Source: Betaproteobacteria bacterium (GTDB taxonomy: Bacteria; Pseudomonadota; Gammaproteobacteria; Burkholderiales; SG8-41). Taken from it: a stretch of 6,425 bases of DNA. Each line of letters opens with the position of its first letter. Within the stretch, counting starts at the first letter, position 1. The translations under genes and the position numbers were made by a program. The notes under the pieces were generated by a model, which did no database searches, had not been told where the DNA came from, and was given only the letters and a program-made list of their open reading frames with translations. The stretch is taken from the NCBI GenBank assembly GCA_021300125.1, contig JAJTHX010000139.1, positions 1 to 6,425 on the forward strand, read 5' to 3'. Below, piece after piece: positions 1 through 5,355 of the stretch.

Positions 1-701
1 GAAAGCACGAGATCGGTCTGCAGCGTCGCGCCGTTGTCCAGCGTGACGTGATAGCCGCTGCCTTCGCTGTCCACGGATTTGACGCCGGTACCGAAGTGCC
101 ACTGCACACCCAGCGCGGCGAGTTTTTCCTTCAGCAGCGTGCCGCCTTCGGCCGGCAGCAGCCGGCCCAGCGGCAGCGCGGCGATGTCGATCACCTCCAC
201 CGTGTAACCACCGGCGGCGAGGTCGTTGGCGAATTCGCAGCCGATCAGGCCGGCGCCGATGATGGTGATGTGCTTTTTGCCGTCCAGCGTGTCGCGGAAG
301 CGTGCGTATTCATCGAGGTCGTTGACGGTCTGGATCGCGTCGGCCGCGTTGCCCTGGATCGGCAGGCGGATCTGGTCGGCGCCCAGCGCCAGCACCAGTT
401 TCGAGTAGTTCAGCGTTTCATCGCCGATCTTCAGCGTGTACGCCACGGTGTCGATGGCGTCGATGCGGGTGTGGGCGCGCACGGTTGCATTGAGCTGGGC
501 GGCCATCTGTTCCGGCGTGTTCAGCGCGATGGCCGCCGGCGCCTTTTTCGAGGCGATGGCGTTCGACAGCATCGGCTTGGAATAAAAGCGCGCGCTGTCG
601 GCGGCGATGATGGTGAGCGGCGTCGCAGAATCGAGCTTGCGCAGCTCCTTCGCGGTGTTGTAGCCCGAGAGGCCGCTGCCGATGATGACGATGGGATTCA
701 T
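1..701 (-). CDS. rubB: Rubredoxin-NAD(P)+ reductase, FAD-dependent (3' end missing)
   Basis: Predicted cytoplasmic flavoprotein passing electrons from NAD(P)H through FAD to rubredoxin. The frame is open from the ATG at 701 to the window edge and gives 233 complete codons; the C-terminal part lies outside. Seen: an N-terminal FAD dinucleotide fold with IIGSGLSGYN (residues 6-15), the YSKPMLS segment (40-46) typical of rubredoxin and nitric-oxide-reductase-type reductases, LVLALGA (102-108), and a second dinucleotide fold IIGAGLIGCEFAND (147-160) for NAD(P)H. An aspartate near the end of the following strand (VEVID, 168-172) fits NADH preference. The retained end, TDLVLS, is the usual lead-in to the third conserved block. 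I recall strong resemblance to Pseudomonas RubB. No clear Shine-Dalgarno precedes 701; an in-frame TTG at 716 is an alternative start. It follows the rubredoxin gene by 149 bp with a hairpin between. It could also serve an alkane hydroxylase, but the adjacent rubrerythrin favours peroxide reduction. Confidence 0.87.
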   Translation of the reverse strand, partial: MNPIVIIGSGLSGYNTAKELRKLDSATPLTIIAADSARFYSKPMLSNAIASKKAPAAIALNTPEQMAAQLNATVRAHTRIDAIDTVAYTLKIGDETLNYSKLVLALGADQIRLPIQGNAADAIQTVNDLDEYARFRDTLDGKKHITIIGAGLIGCEFANDLAAGGYTVEVIDIAALPLGRLLPAEGGTLLKEKLAALGVQWHFGTGVKSVDSEGSGYHVTLDNGATLQTDLVL

Positions 702-812
702 GAAGGTGGAAGTCAAGCGCTGGTTGTTGGGCAGGGCGGCATGGTATCAAACGGCCGCCGCCACGAGGGTTGTTCGGGGTTGCGCAGCCGGTGATGATGG
801 GCTGCCGCACAA

Positions 813-843
813 GATGCAGGCACCGCATTGCGGTGCCTGCATC
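813..843 (-). terminator. Hairpin after rubredoxin gene, possible weak terminator
   Basis: A perfect 13-bp inverted repeat (GATGCAGGCACCG at 813-825 and CGGTGCCTGCATC at 831-843) flanks a 5-nt centre, 7 nt past the rubredoxin stop codon. The outer centre bases C and G can also pair. Position and stem fit transcription termination of the rubrerythrin-rubredoxin unit. On the minus strand the stem is followed by only TT and then GTGCGG, so there is no proper U-tract. It may attenuate rather than stop, or protect the mRNA 3' end, leaving lower expression of the reductase. The remaining 111 bp to the reductase start hold no gene I can support. Confidence 0.45.
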
Positions 844-850
844 CCGGTCA

Positions 851-1033
851 TCACGCCGCCTTCAGCACCATCTCGAAGTCGGCCTTGGCGATGCCGCATT
901 CCGGGCAGGTCCAGTCTTCGGGAATGTCTTCCCAGCGGGTGCCGGCCTGGATGCCGTGTTCGGGGTCGCCCAAGGCTTCGTCGTAGATGTAACCGCAGAC
1001 GATGCATTCCCATTGGCGCAGTTCGGTGTTCAT
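851..1033 (-). CDS. rubA: Rubredoxin
   Basis: A 60-residue one-iron electron carrier, about the usual 55-60 residue size, acting in the cytoplasm. The four iron-ligand cysteines are C10 and C13 in CIVCGYIYD and C43 and C46 in CPECG. The aromatic/acidic core characteristic of the family is present: Y15, Y17, D18, [12 protein letters not shown] (27-38), W41 and F53. The start at 1033 is supported by AAGGAG (1041-1046 on the plus strand as CTCCTT), 7 nt before the ATG. It lies 57 bp downstream of the rubrerythrin gene with no evident terminator between them, so the two are probably co-transcribed. Known for the family: rubredoxins feed electrons to rubrerythrin, to alkane hydroxylases or to oxygen reductases. 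Inferred here: it replaces the rubredoxin domain missing from the neighbouring rubrerythrin and is recharged by the reductase encoded next. Confidence 0.96.
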   Translation of the reverse strand: MNTELRQWECIVCGYIYDEALGDPEHGIQAGTRWEDIPEDWTCPECGIAKADFEMVLKAA

Positions 1034-1090
1034 GGCGTCGCTCCTTGTATTGAAAGATGTCGTGAAATCAGTGCCGTGCCGCTGTCAGGA

Positions 1091-1564
1091 TCAGGCGCCC
1101 TGAACCCTGGCGCGCACCGACCGGTAGTGGTTGGCGTGGCGTTCCTCGACCTTGGCCAGCGCGGCAAAGCGCTTGGCGGCCTTGGCCAGCGTGGCCTGGA
1201 AACGGGCGGCGTGTTCCTTCGATTCCACGATCTGCTCGTCCATTTCCTTCACCGCGGCCAGGTTGCCTTCCTGCTCGGCGAGGTGGCGGAACTGCGGATA
1301 CATCTCGGTGTATTCGTAGGTCTCGCCGGCGATTGCCATGTCCAGCGCCTTGGCCGGGGTCAGCTCGGTTTTCGGGTAGAGCAGGTCGAGGTGGCCGAAG
1401 GCGTGCTGCACTTCCTGCGCGGCGGTTTCCTCGAACACTTTCGCGGTTTCGACATCGCCCTGCTCGCGGCAGATCTTGGCGAAATACATGTATTTGATGT
1501 GCGCCATGGACTCGCCGGCAAAGGCGGCTTCGATGTTCTTGACGGTGATTGATTCAGGTTTCAT
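1091..1564 (-). CDS. Rubrerythrin-like diiron peroxidase lacking a rubredoxin domain
   Basis: A 157-residue ferritin-like diiron protein, predicted to reduce H2O2 to water in the cytoplasm. Candidate metal ligands match rubrerythrin: E18 in AFAGES, E51 and H54 in the ExxH of AAQEVQH, E81 and E84 in GETYEYTEMYP, and E140 and H143 in VEERH near the C-terminus. The second glutamate of the GExxExTxMYP block separates rubrerythrins from ordinary ferritin-like folds. The chain ends 14 residues after H143, with none of the CxxC pairs of the rubredoxin domain carried by classical rubrerythrins of about 190 residues. The frame is open upstream to an ATG at 1675, but AAAGGAG lies 6 nt before the ATG at 1564, and the upstream residues are low-complexity and lie over the control region, so 1564 is chosen. 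It is first in a probable rubrerythrin-rubredoxin operon, downstream of oxyR and an OxyR-type element. Often annotated simply as rubrerythrin family protein. Confidence 0.93.
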   Translation of the reverse strand: MKPESITVKNIEAAFAGESMAHIKYMYFAKICREQGDVETAKVFEETAAQEVQHAFGHLDLLYPKTELTPAKALDMAIAGETYEYTEMYPQFRHLAEQEGNLAAVKEMDEQIVESKEHAARFQATLAKAAKRFAALAKVEERHANHYRSVRARVQGA

Positions 1565-1570
1565 CTGCGT

Positions 1571-1577
1571 CTCCTTT
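1571..1577 (-). promoter_or_regulatory. Shine-Dalgarno fixing the rubrerythrin start
   Basis: On the minus strand this reads AAAGGAG, ending 6 nt before the ATG at 1564. It is the strongest ribosome-binding site in the window. It argues for a 157-residue product rather than a 194-residue one starting at 1675. Confidence 0.85.
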
Positions 1578-1603
1578 AAGGGGTTGCGTTCGATCACTTG
1601 TTG

Positions 1604-1619
1604 TGCGTCGGGTGACGCA
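1604..1619 (-). other. Small hairpin in the rubrerythrin mRNA leader
   Basis: TGCGTC and GACGCA form a 6-bp stem around a 4-nt loop, about 40 nt upstream of the rubrerythrin start codon. A second GACGCA on the plus strand at 1623-1628 offers an alternative partner for the 1604-1609 arm. The stem does not cover the Shine-Dalgarno. It may be a leader structure or chance in GC-rich DNA. Confidence 0.25.
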
Positions 1620-1656
1620 TGGGACGCATTCTGCTGAGACCCCGACGATTGATCCA

Positions 1657-1680
1657 ATTGATTGTTTTTAAACAATCAAT
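1657..1680. repeat. Perfect 10-bp inverted repeat in the rubrerythrin promoter region
   Basis: ATTGATTGTT (1657-1666) is the exact reverse complement of AACAATCAAT (1671-1680), with TTTA between. It lies in a short AT-rich stretch (about 1645-1740) set in otherwise GC-rich DNA. It overlaps the first two bases of the ATAG-N7-CTAT element. On neither strand is it followed by a T-run, so it is unlikely to be a rho-independent terminator for oxyR. It is probably an operator for a dimeric regulator or a structural element of the promoter. I cannot assign the protein. Confidence 0.6.
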
Positions 1681-1693
1681 AGGTAATGGCTAT
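1679..1693. promoter_or_regulatory. Candidate OxyR binding site upstream of rubrerythrin
   Basis: The sequence is ATAG-GTAATGG-CTAT, an exact match to the ATAG and CTAT arms and 7-nt spacing of one OxyR dimer motif. The conserved inner T is present on the plus-strand reading (ATAG, any base, T), while the inner A is not. A second dimer motif would be expected at a 22-bp period. The 15 bp ending at 1671 match it only partly, and nothing fits on the other side. On the minus strand the element ends in CTAT merging into TTGATT, a plausible -35 (4 of 6 consensus bases), consistent with an activator site abutting the -35. I see no good -10 at 16-18 bp, as is common for activator-dependent promoters. 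The site lies 115 bp upstream of the rubrerythrin ATG and 43 bp past the oxyR stop. Confidence 0.62.
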
Positions 1694-1735
1694 TTTAGGG
1701 CCGATATCATTCAAGTCATTGATTTAATTGAATAT

Positions 1736-2662
1736 TTATTTCGCCGGCTTGATGCCGTGGAGCCGGCAGTCGGCCACCGATTCTGCGATCACCGCCAGTG
1801 CCGCCGCGCGGGGGAAGCTCGAGCGAGAGGCCAGCACCACGCGACGGTCGGGACCCGGGCGGGTGAAGGGGATGTAGGTGAGCAGGTCCCGCGCGGCGGG
1901 GCGTTCCGGCACGGCCGAGGCCGGCAGCACGGTGAGGCCGAGGCCGGAGGCGACCATCAGCCGTATGGTTTCGAGCGACGAGCCTTCCACGGTTTTCTGC
2001 AGAGAGCCCGGCGTGGCGCTGGAGCGGTTCAGTGACGGGCAGGCGTTGAGCACCTGGTCGCGGAAGCAGTGTCCGGTGCCCAGCAGCAGCAGGCTTTCCC
2101 TGGCCAGCTCGTCGGCGGCGATGCTTTTGCGTTTGGCCCAGGGATGGGTCTTCGCCAGCGCGACGACAAACTGCTCGTCGTAGAGCGGCGTCACCGTGAT
2201 GCCGGGTTCGTCGAATGGCAGCGCAACCAGCGCCGCATCAATCTCGCCGCGCTTCAGGCGCTCCGACAATGTGGCGGTGTAGTTTTCCTCCAGCACCAGC
2301 GGCATCCTCGGTGCGCGGCGGCGCAGCACCGGGATCATTTGCGGCAGCAGGTACGGCGCGATGGTGAAAATCGCACCAAGTTTCAGCGGGCCATCGAGCG
2401 GATCGGCGGCGGATTTCGCCAGCGTCTTCACCTTGTCAGCCTCTTCCAGTGCGCGCTGCGCCTGCTCAACCACGCGGCGGCCCGCCGGGGTGATGCTGAC
2501 TTCCCCGGGTCCACGCTCGAACAGCTGCACGCCGAGCTCGTCCTCCAGCTTCTTGACGGCGACGGAGAGGGTGGGCTGGCTGACGAAGCAGGCTTCAGCG
2601 GCGCGGCCGAAGTGTTGCAGGCGGGCGACCGCGACGATGTAACGCAATTCGGTGAGGGTCAT
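1736..2662 (-). CDS. oxyR: OxyR, hydrogen-peroxide-sensing LysR-family regulator
   Basis: A 308-residue cytoplasmic transcription regulator. The N-terminal winged helix-turn-helix (about 1-65) contains HFGRAAEACFVSQPTLS and KLEDELGVQLFER, typical of LysR regulators and close to OxyR. A linker helix follows, then the effector domain (about 90-300). The peroxide-sensing signature GHCFRDQVLNAC places cysteines at 199 and 208, the same numbers and spacing as the E. coli OxyR disulfide pair, followed by SSLETIRLMVASGLGLTVLP, also OxyR-like. Both redox cysteines are present, so a working sensor is expected. The start at 2662 is bounded by an in-frame TAA 12 nt upstream; no clear Shine-Dalgarno is seen. 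It sits directly upstream, on the same strand, of the rubrerythrin, rubredoxin and rubredoxin reductase genes, with an ATAG-N7-CTAT site between. No such site is visible upstream of oxyR itself, so autoregulation is not evident. Confidence 0.95.
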   Translation of the reverse strand: MTLTELRYIVAVARLQHFGRAAEACFVSQPTLSVAVKKLEDELGVQLFERGPGEVSITPAGRRVVEQAQRALEEADKVKTLAKSAADPLDGPLKLGAIFTIAPYLLPQMIPVLRRRAPRMPLVLEENYTATLSERLKRGEIDAALVALPFDEPGITVTPLYDEQFVVALAKTHPWAKRKSIAADELARESLLLLGTGHCFRDQVLNACPSLNRSSATPGSLQKTVEGSSLETIRLMVASGLGLTVLPASAVPERPAARDLLTYIPFTRPGPDRRVVLASRSSFPRAAALAVIAESVADCRLHGIKPAK

Positions 2663-2691
2663 GGCAGCGGAACTTTAGCCGAAAGCGGCAG

Positions 2692-2811
2692 TCACTTGAA
2701 TGTGAGCATGGAGCCGATGCAGGGCTCGCTGCAGCAGAGGTTGCCCTCGCAACTGAAAACCTGCGGCAAATCAAGTGTCTGGCTGCATGAGCGCGAACGC
2801 ATGTTGGTCAT
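2692..2811 (-). CDS. Possible 39-residue cysteine-rich peptide upstream of oxyR
   Basis: I do not recognise this ORF. It encodes 39 residues from an ATG at 2811 to a TGA at 2692, ending 29 bp before the oxyR ATG. Five cysteines lie at 9, 21, 26, 27 and 31, including the segment NLCCSEPC. About four in five third codon positions are G or C, as in the flanking genes. GGAGG sits 9 nt before the ATG but is inside a strong hairpin (2815-2833), so translation could be restrained. A second in-frame ATG is codon 4. The same frame continues upstream without a stop into the 3' end of the binding-protein gene, where it is only an alternative-frame shadow. It could be a leader peptide for oxyR, a small metal- or thiol-reactive protein, or chance. 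The plus-strand terminator at its 5' edge offers a competing reading of this region. Confidence 0.28.
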   Translation of the reverse strand: MTNMRSRSCSQTLDLPQVFSCEGNLCCSEPCIGSMLTFK

Positions 2812-2814
2812 TTC

Positions 2815-2839
2815 AGGGCGCCTCCGGCGCCCTTTTTTT
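2815..2839 (+). terminator. Strong rho-independent terminator facing the plus strand
   Basis: An 8-bp perfect stem, AGGGCGCC with GGCGCCCT, closes a 3-nt TCC loop and runs into seven T (2833-2839, the first in the stem) on the plus strand. On the minus strand the stem is followed by GAAATG, so it is not a canonical terminator for the binding-protein gene that ends at 2880. No protein gene on the plus strand reaches it. The transcript it ends would have to start in or near the oxyR upstream gap, that is, divergently from oxyR. A plus-strand ORF from 2775 reads straight through the terminator and is not credible. Confidence 0.65.
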
Positions 2840-2879
2840 GCGTCGCAGGCCCGGGCACCGGGGATTCCGCGATGCGCAA

Positions 2880-3836
2880 TCAGTCGTCGAGTGTGATTTT
2901 GGCCTCGCGGATCACCCGGCCCAGGCGCTGCAGCTCCGCAGCGATGAAGGCTTCGAAGGCCTGCGCCGTGCCGCCGACCGGTGCAGCGCCGGTGCGCAGG
3001 ATGCGCTCGCGCACATCGGGCGCATGAATCGCCTTGACCGTATCGGTGTGTATGCGCTCGGCCACCGCGCGTGGCGTTTTCGCCGGCAGCGACAAACCCC
3101 ACCACTGGGTGATTTCATAGCCGGGCAGGGTCTCGGCCATTGCCGGATGATCCGGCAGCGCAGGGTTGCGCGTGGCGCCGGTGGTGGCCAGCGCACGCAC
3201 CTTGCCGCTGCTGATGTGCGGGCCGGCCGCGATGGGTGACGTGATGATCAGCTGCACCTGGCCGGCGATGACATCAACCAGCGCCGGGCCCGCGCCCTTG
3301 TAGGGCACATGGGTCATGTTCACACCGGCCAGCACATTGATCATTTCGCCTGCGAGATGGGCCGGCGTCCCGCGCCCGGCCGAGGCATAGTTCAGCGCCC
3401 CCGGTTTTGCCTTGGCGAGCTGCAGCAGCTCGGCCACCGACTTTGCCGCGACCGAGGGATTGATCACCAGCACGTTGGAGGCGCCGGCGATCTGCGTCAC
3501 CGGTGCAAAGTCGCGCCTGATGTCGTAAGGCAGGTTCTTTTTCACGCTGGGCAGGATGGCGTAGAGCGTCGTGGTGCCGAGGAACAGGGTGTAGCCGTCG
3601 GGCGCGGATTTTGCGGCCATTTCCGCGCCGATCAGGCCGCTGGCGCCGGCGCGGTTGTCGACGACCACAGGCTGCCCGAGGTTTTCGCCCATCTTTTGCG
3701 CCACTGCGCGACCCAGGATATCGGGCGCGCCGCCCGGCGGCGAGGCCACGATCATGCGTACCGGCTTGTTCGGATAGGTCTGTGCCGTGGCAGCCAGTGC
3801 CGCAAGCAGCAGGCCGCAACCGAATGCAATGCGCAT
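2880..3836 (-). CDS. Bug/TctC-family periplasmic solute-binding protein
   Basis: A 318-residue tripartite-tricarboxylate-transporter-type binding protein, a normal length for the family. Residues 1-18 look like a Sec signal peptide: R2, a hydrophobic core from FGCGLLLAALAA, and probable cleavage after ATA before QTYPNKP. The mature N-terminus has the family's YPNKPVRMIVASPPGGAPDI pattern. Other family hallmarks are QPVVVDNRAGASG, APDGYTLFLGT, NYASAGRGTPAHLAGE and HVPYKGAGPALVDVIAGQVQ. These proteins typically capture carboxylates or related small organics in the periplasm and are greatly expanded in Burkholderiales. No membrane partners (TctA/TctB) are in the window, as for many orphan Bug proteins. 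The start at 3836 is chosen because the signal peptide begins there; longer upstream frames overlap the sulfatase gene. It begins 14 bp after the sulfatase stop, so the two are surely co-transcribed. The ligand cannot be assigned. Confidence 0.93.
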   Translation of the reverse strand: MRIAFGCGLLLAALAATAQTYPNKPVRMIVASPPGGAPDILGRAVAQKMGENLGQPVVVDNRAGASGLIGAEMAAKSAPDGYTLFLGTTTLYAILPSVKKNLPYDIRRDFAPVTQIAGASNVLVINPSVAAKSVAELLQLAKAKPGALNYASAGRGTPAHLAGEMINVLAGVNMTHVPYKGAGPALVDVIAGQVQLIITSPIAAGPHISSGKVRALATTGATRNPALPDHPAMAETLPGYEITQWWGLSLPAKTPRAVAERIHTDTVKAIHAPDVRERILRTGAAPVGGTAQAFEAFIAAELQRLGRVIREAKITLDD

Positions 3837-3850
3837 GATCGCGCCCTGCC

Positions 3851-5326
3851 TCAGCGTTTTTCCGGTTCGGCGTAGTAAGTGGCCTCGGATCCCGGCGGCG
3901 GGGAGTAGCGGAAGGTGCCGCGACCCATGATCGCCTGCTCGCCGCCGAACTTCTCGATCATCGCCTTCTGGTCGGCCATGGCCTGACGGTGCGCGGCATC
4001 GGGATCCACCACCTTGCGCAGCGCCTGTTCGCATTCAGCCACGACCTTGGCATAAGCCGGGTCGCGGCCGAGGTCGCGCCGCTCCTCGGGGTCCGCCTCG
4101 AGGTCGAACAGCATCGGCGGCACGGTGGCGTAGTGCACGTATTTCCATTGGCCATGGCGGATCATGAAGGCGCCGCACATTGCCCCCGCAGCATGGTATT
4201 CGGAGAGGATGGTGCGTTTCGGCACCAGGCCCTGGGCAACATCGATCAGCGACGTTCCGGGCAGCTGCGCATCGTCGGGATGCGCCTTCGCCCCCAGCGC
4301 ATGGATGAAGGTCTGGAAACCGTCGGCCAGCATCACCGGGGTGTCGCAGACATTGCCGGCAGGCACCCCGGGTCCGGCGATGATCATCGGGATGCCCGCG
4401 GATTCTTCATACATGGTCGATTTGCCCCACAGCCCGCGGGTGCCGAGGTTGTCGCCGTGGTCGGTGGAATAGACCACGCGGGTGTTTTCCAACAGCCCGG
4501 TTTCCTCCAGCGTGCGCAGGATCTTGCCGACGTTGTCGTCCATGAATGAGGTCAGACCGAAGTAGGCGGTGATCGCGCGGCGTACCATTGCCGGGTCGAA
4601 AGCCTCGTCGAAGCACTGGCTCTTGCGCATCGCGTCAATGAAGGGATGCTGAGGCCGTTCAGCTTGGTCGTACATGTTGGGCCAGGGCACCGCATCTTCC
4701 GGATACAGGTCATAGAACTGCGGTGGTGCGATCAGCGGGAAATGCGGCGCGACGAAGCCGACGTAGAGCGCCCAGGGCTTGGCCTTCAGTGCCGGCGCCT
4801 TGTGCTTGAGCCACTTCACGGTTTCATCGGCGATGTCGCGGTCGTACTGGGTGTATTCCGATTCGCCGCGGCCGGCTTCGGGCCCGAGCTTCAGTGCGCC
4901 GACACGGCGCGGCAGTTCCTCGCGGATCAGTCCCAGCAGATCGCCGACGCCGTTGACGATGTGCATGGGCAGGATTTCCTCGTCAAAGCCGTTGCGCTTG
5001 GGGTCGGAGTCAAGATAGTGCAGCTTGCCGATCGAGGCGACATGGTGGCCCTGCACCATCAGGCGGTGACCCCAGGTCGGCACCTTGCCGTCGTAGGCGA
5101 TGGCGTTGTCCCAGTAGCGGATCTTGTGCACGTACTGGCCGGTGGCGAAGCTGGCCCGCGCCGGCACGCAGATCGGGCAGTTGGTGTAGGCCGAAGTGAA
5201 GCGGGTGCCGCGCGCGGCGAGACGGTCAAGATTCGGTGTCTTGATCATCGGATGCCCGGCGCAGCCAAGCACGCGCTTGTTGTGTTCGTCGGAGAGGATG
5301 AAGATCAGGTTGGTGGGTTGGGCCAT
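3851..5326 (-). CDS. Type I (formylglycine-dependent) sulfatase family hydrolase
   Basis: A 491-residue alkaline-phosphatase-superfamily hydrolase that should cleave a sulfate ester, or possibly a phosphonate monoester. C53 in CVPARASFATG fits the C-x-P-x-R signature, where cysteine is oxidised to the catalytic formylglycine. Other candidate active-site groups are D13 in LSDEH, K101 and H103 in GKLHY, H195 in VAPHFP, D289 and H290 in STDHGDNLG, and K302 in WGKSTMYEES. The C-terminal part (about 385-420) has the usual sulfatase ending, with GQWKYVHY and LFDLEADPEERRDLG. There is no signal peptide, so the enzyme is probably cytoplasmic. The start at 5326 gives the canonical N-terminus; GAGG lies 12 nt upstream, a rather distant ribosome site. 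The gene lies 29 bp after the RraA-like gene and 14 bp before the binding-protein gene. Substrate is unknown: choline-sulfatase-like and arylsulfatase labels are both possible. No formylglycine-generating enzyme is encoded in the window. Confidence 0.92.
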   Translation of the reverse strand: MAQPTNLIFILSDEHNKRVLGCAGHPMIKTPNLDRLAARGTRFTSAYTNCPICVPARASFATGQYVHKIRYWDNAIAYDGKVPTWGHRLMVQGHHVASIGKLHYLDSDPKRNGFDEEILPMHIVNGVGDLLGLIREELPRRVGALKLGPEAGRGESEYTQYDRDIADETVKWLKHKAPALKAKPWALYVGFVAPHFPLIAPPQFYDLYPEDAVPWPNMYDQAERPQHPFIDAMRKSQCFDEAFDPAMVRRAITAYFGLTSFMDDNVGKILRTLEETGLLENTRVVYSTDHGDNLGTRGLWGKSTMYEESAGIPMIIAGPGVPAGNVCDTPVMLADGFQTFIHALGAKAHPDDAQLPGTSLIDVAQGLVPKRTILSEYHAAGAMCGAFMIRHGQWKYVHYATVPPMLFDLEADPEERRDLGRDPAYAKVVAECEQALRKVVDPDAAHRQAMADQKAMIEKFGGEQAIMGRGTFRYSPPPGSEATYYAEPEKR

Positions 5327-5355
5327 GGCTTGCGGTTTCCTCGGGGTGGCGCTGC

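Noticed and set aside
1565..1675. N-terminal extension of the rubrerythrin gene to an ATG at 1675 (37 more residues)
   Set aside because: The extension is Q/S/N-rich and unlike the family, it would lie over the promoter dyad, and a near-ideal Shine-Dalgarno sits before the ATG at 1564.
1719..1732. FNR/Anr-like site TTGAT-TTAA-TTGAA downstream of the oxyR stop
   Set aside because: One half matches TTGAT but the other matches ATCAA at only 3 of 5 positions, and the stretch is very AT-rich, so a chance match is likely.
2663..2814. OxyR autoregulatory site upstream of oxyR
   Set aside because: No ATAG-N7-CTAT or close variant was found on either strand in this gap. The best promoter-like pair for oxyR (TTCAAG, 17 bp, TAAAGT) is weak and would make the mRNA almost leaderless.
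2850..2862. CCCGG-GCA-CCGGG hairpin as terminator of the binding-protein gene
   Set aside because: The stem is only 5 bp and no T-run follows on the minus strand. I see no convincing minus-strand terminator for this operon in the gap.
2069..2896. Long plus-strand open frame (275 codons) antisense to oxyR
   Set aside because: It is rich in Q, R, G and A as expected for the complement of a GC-rich gene, shows no family motif, and oxyR on the other strand is certain. The same applies to long plus-strand frames at 48-794, 770-1552, 3309-3875, 4646-5920 and 5476-6006.
2775..3239. Plus-strand ORF starting MSGCMSANACWSF
   Set aside because: It reads through a strong plus-strand terminator and then opposes the 3' end of the binding-protein gene, so it is not a believable protein gene. 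A very short leader peptide cannot be excluded, but nothing supports one.
3837..4034. Upstream extension of the binding-protein gene to 4034
   Set aside because: It overlaps the sulfatase gene in another frame, is arginine/glycine-rich like a GC shadow, and would bury the signal peptide that starts exactly at 3836.
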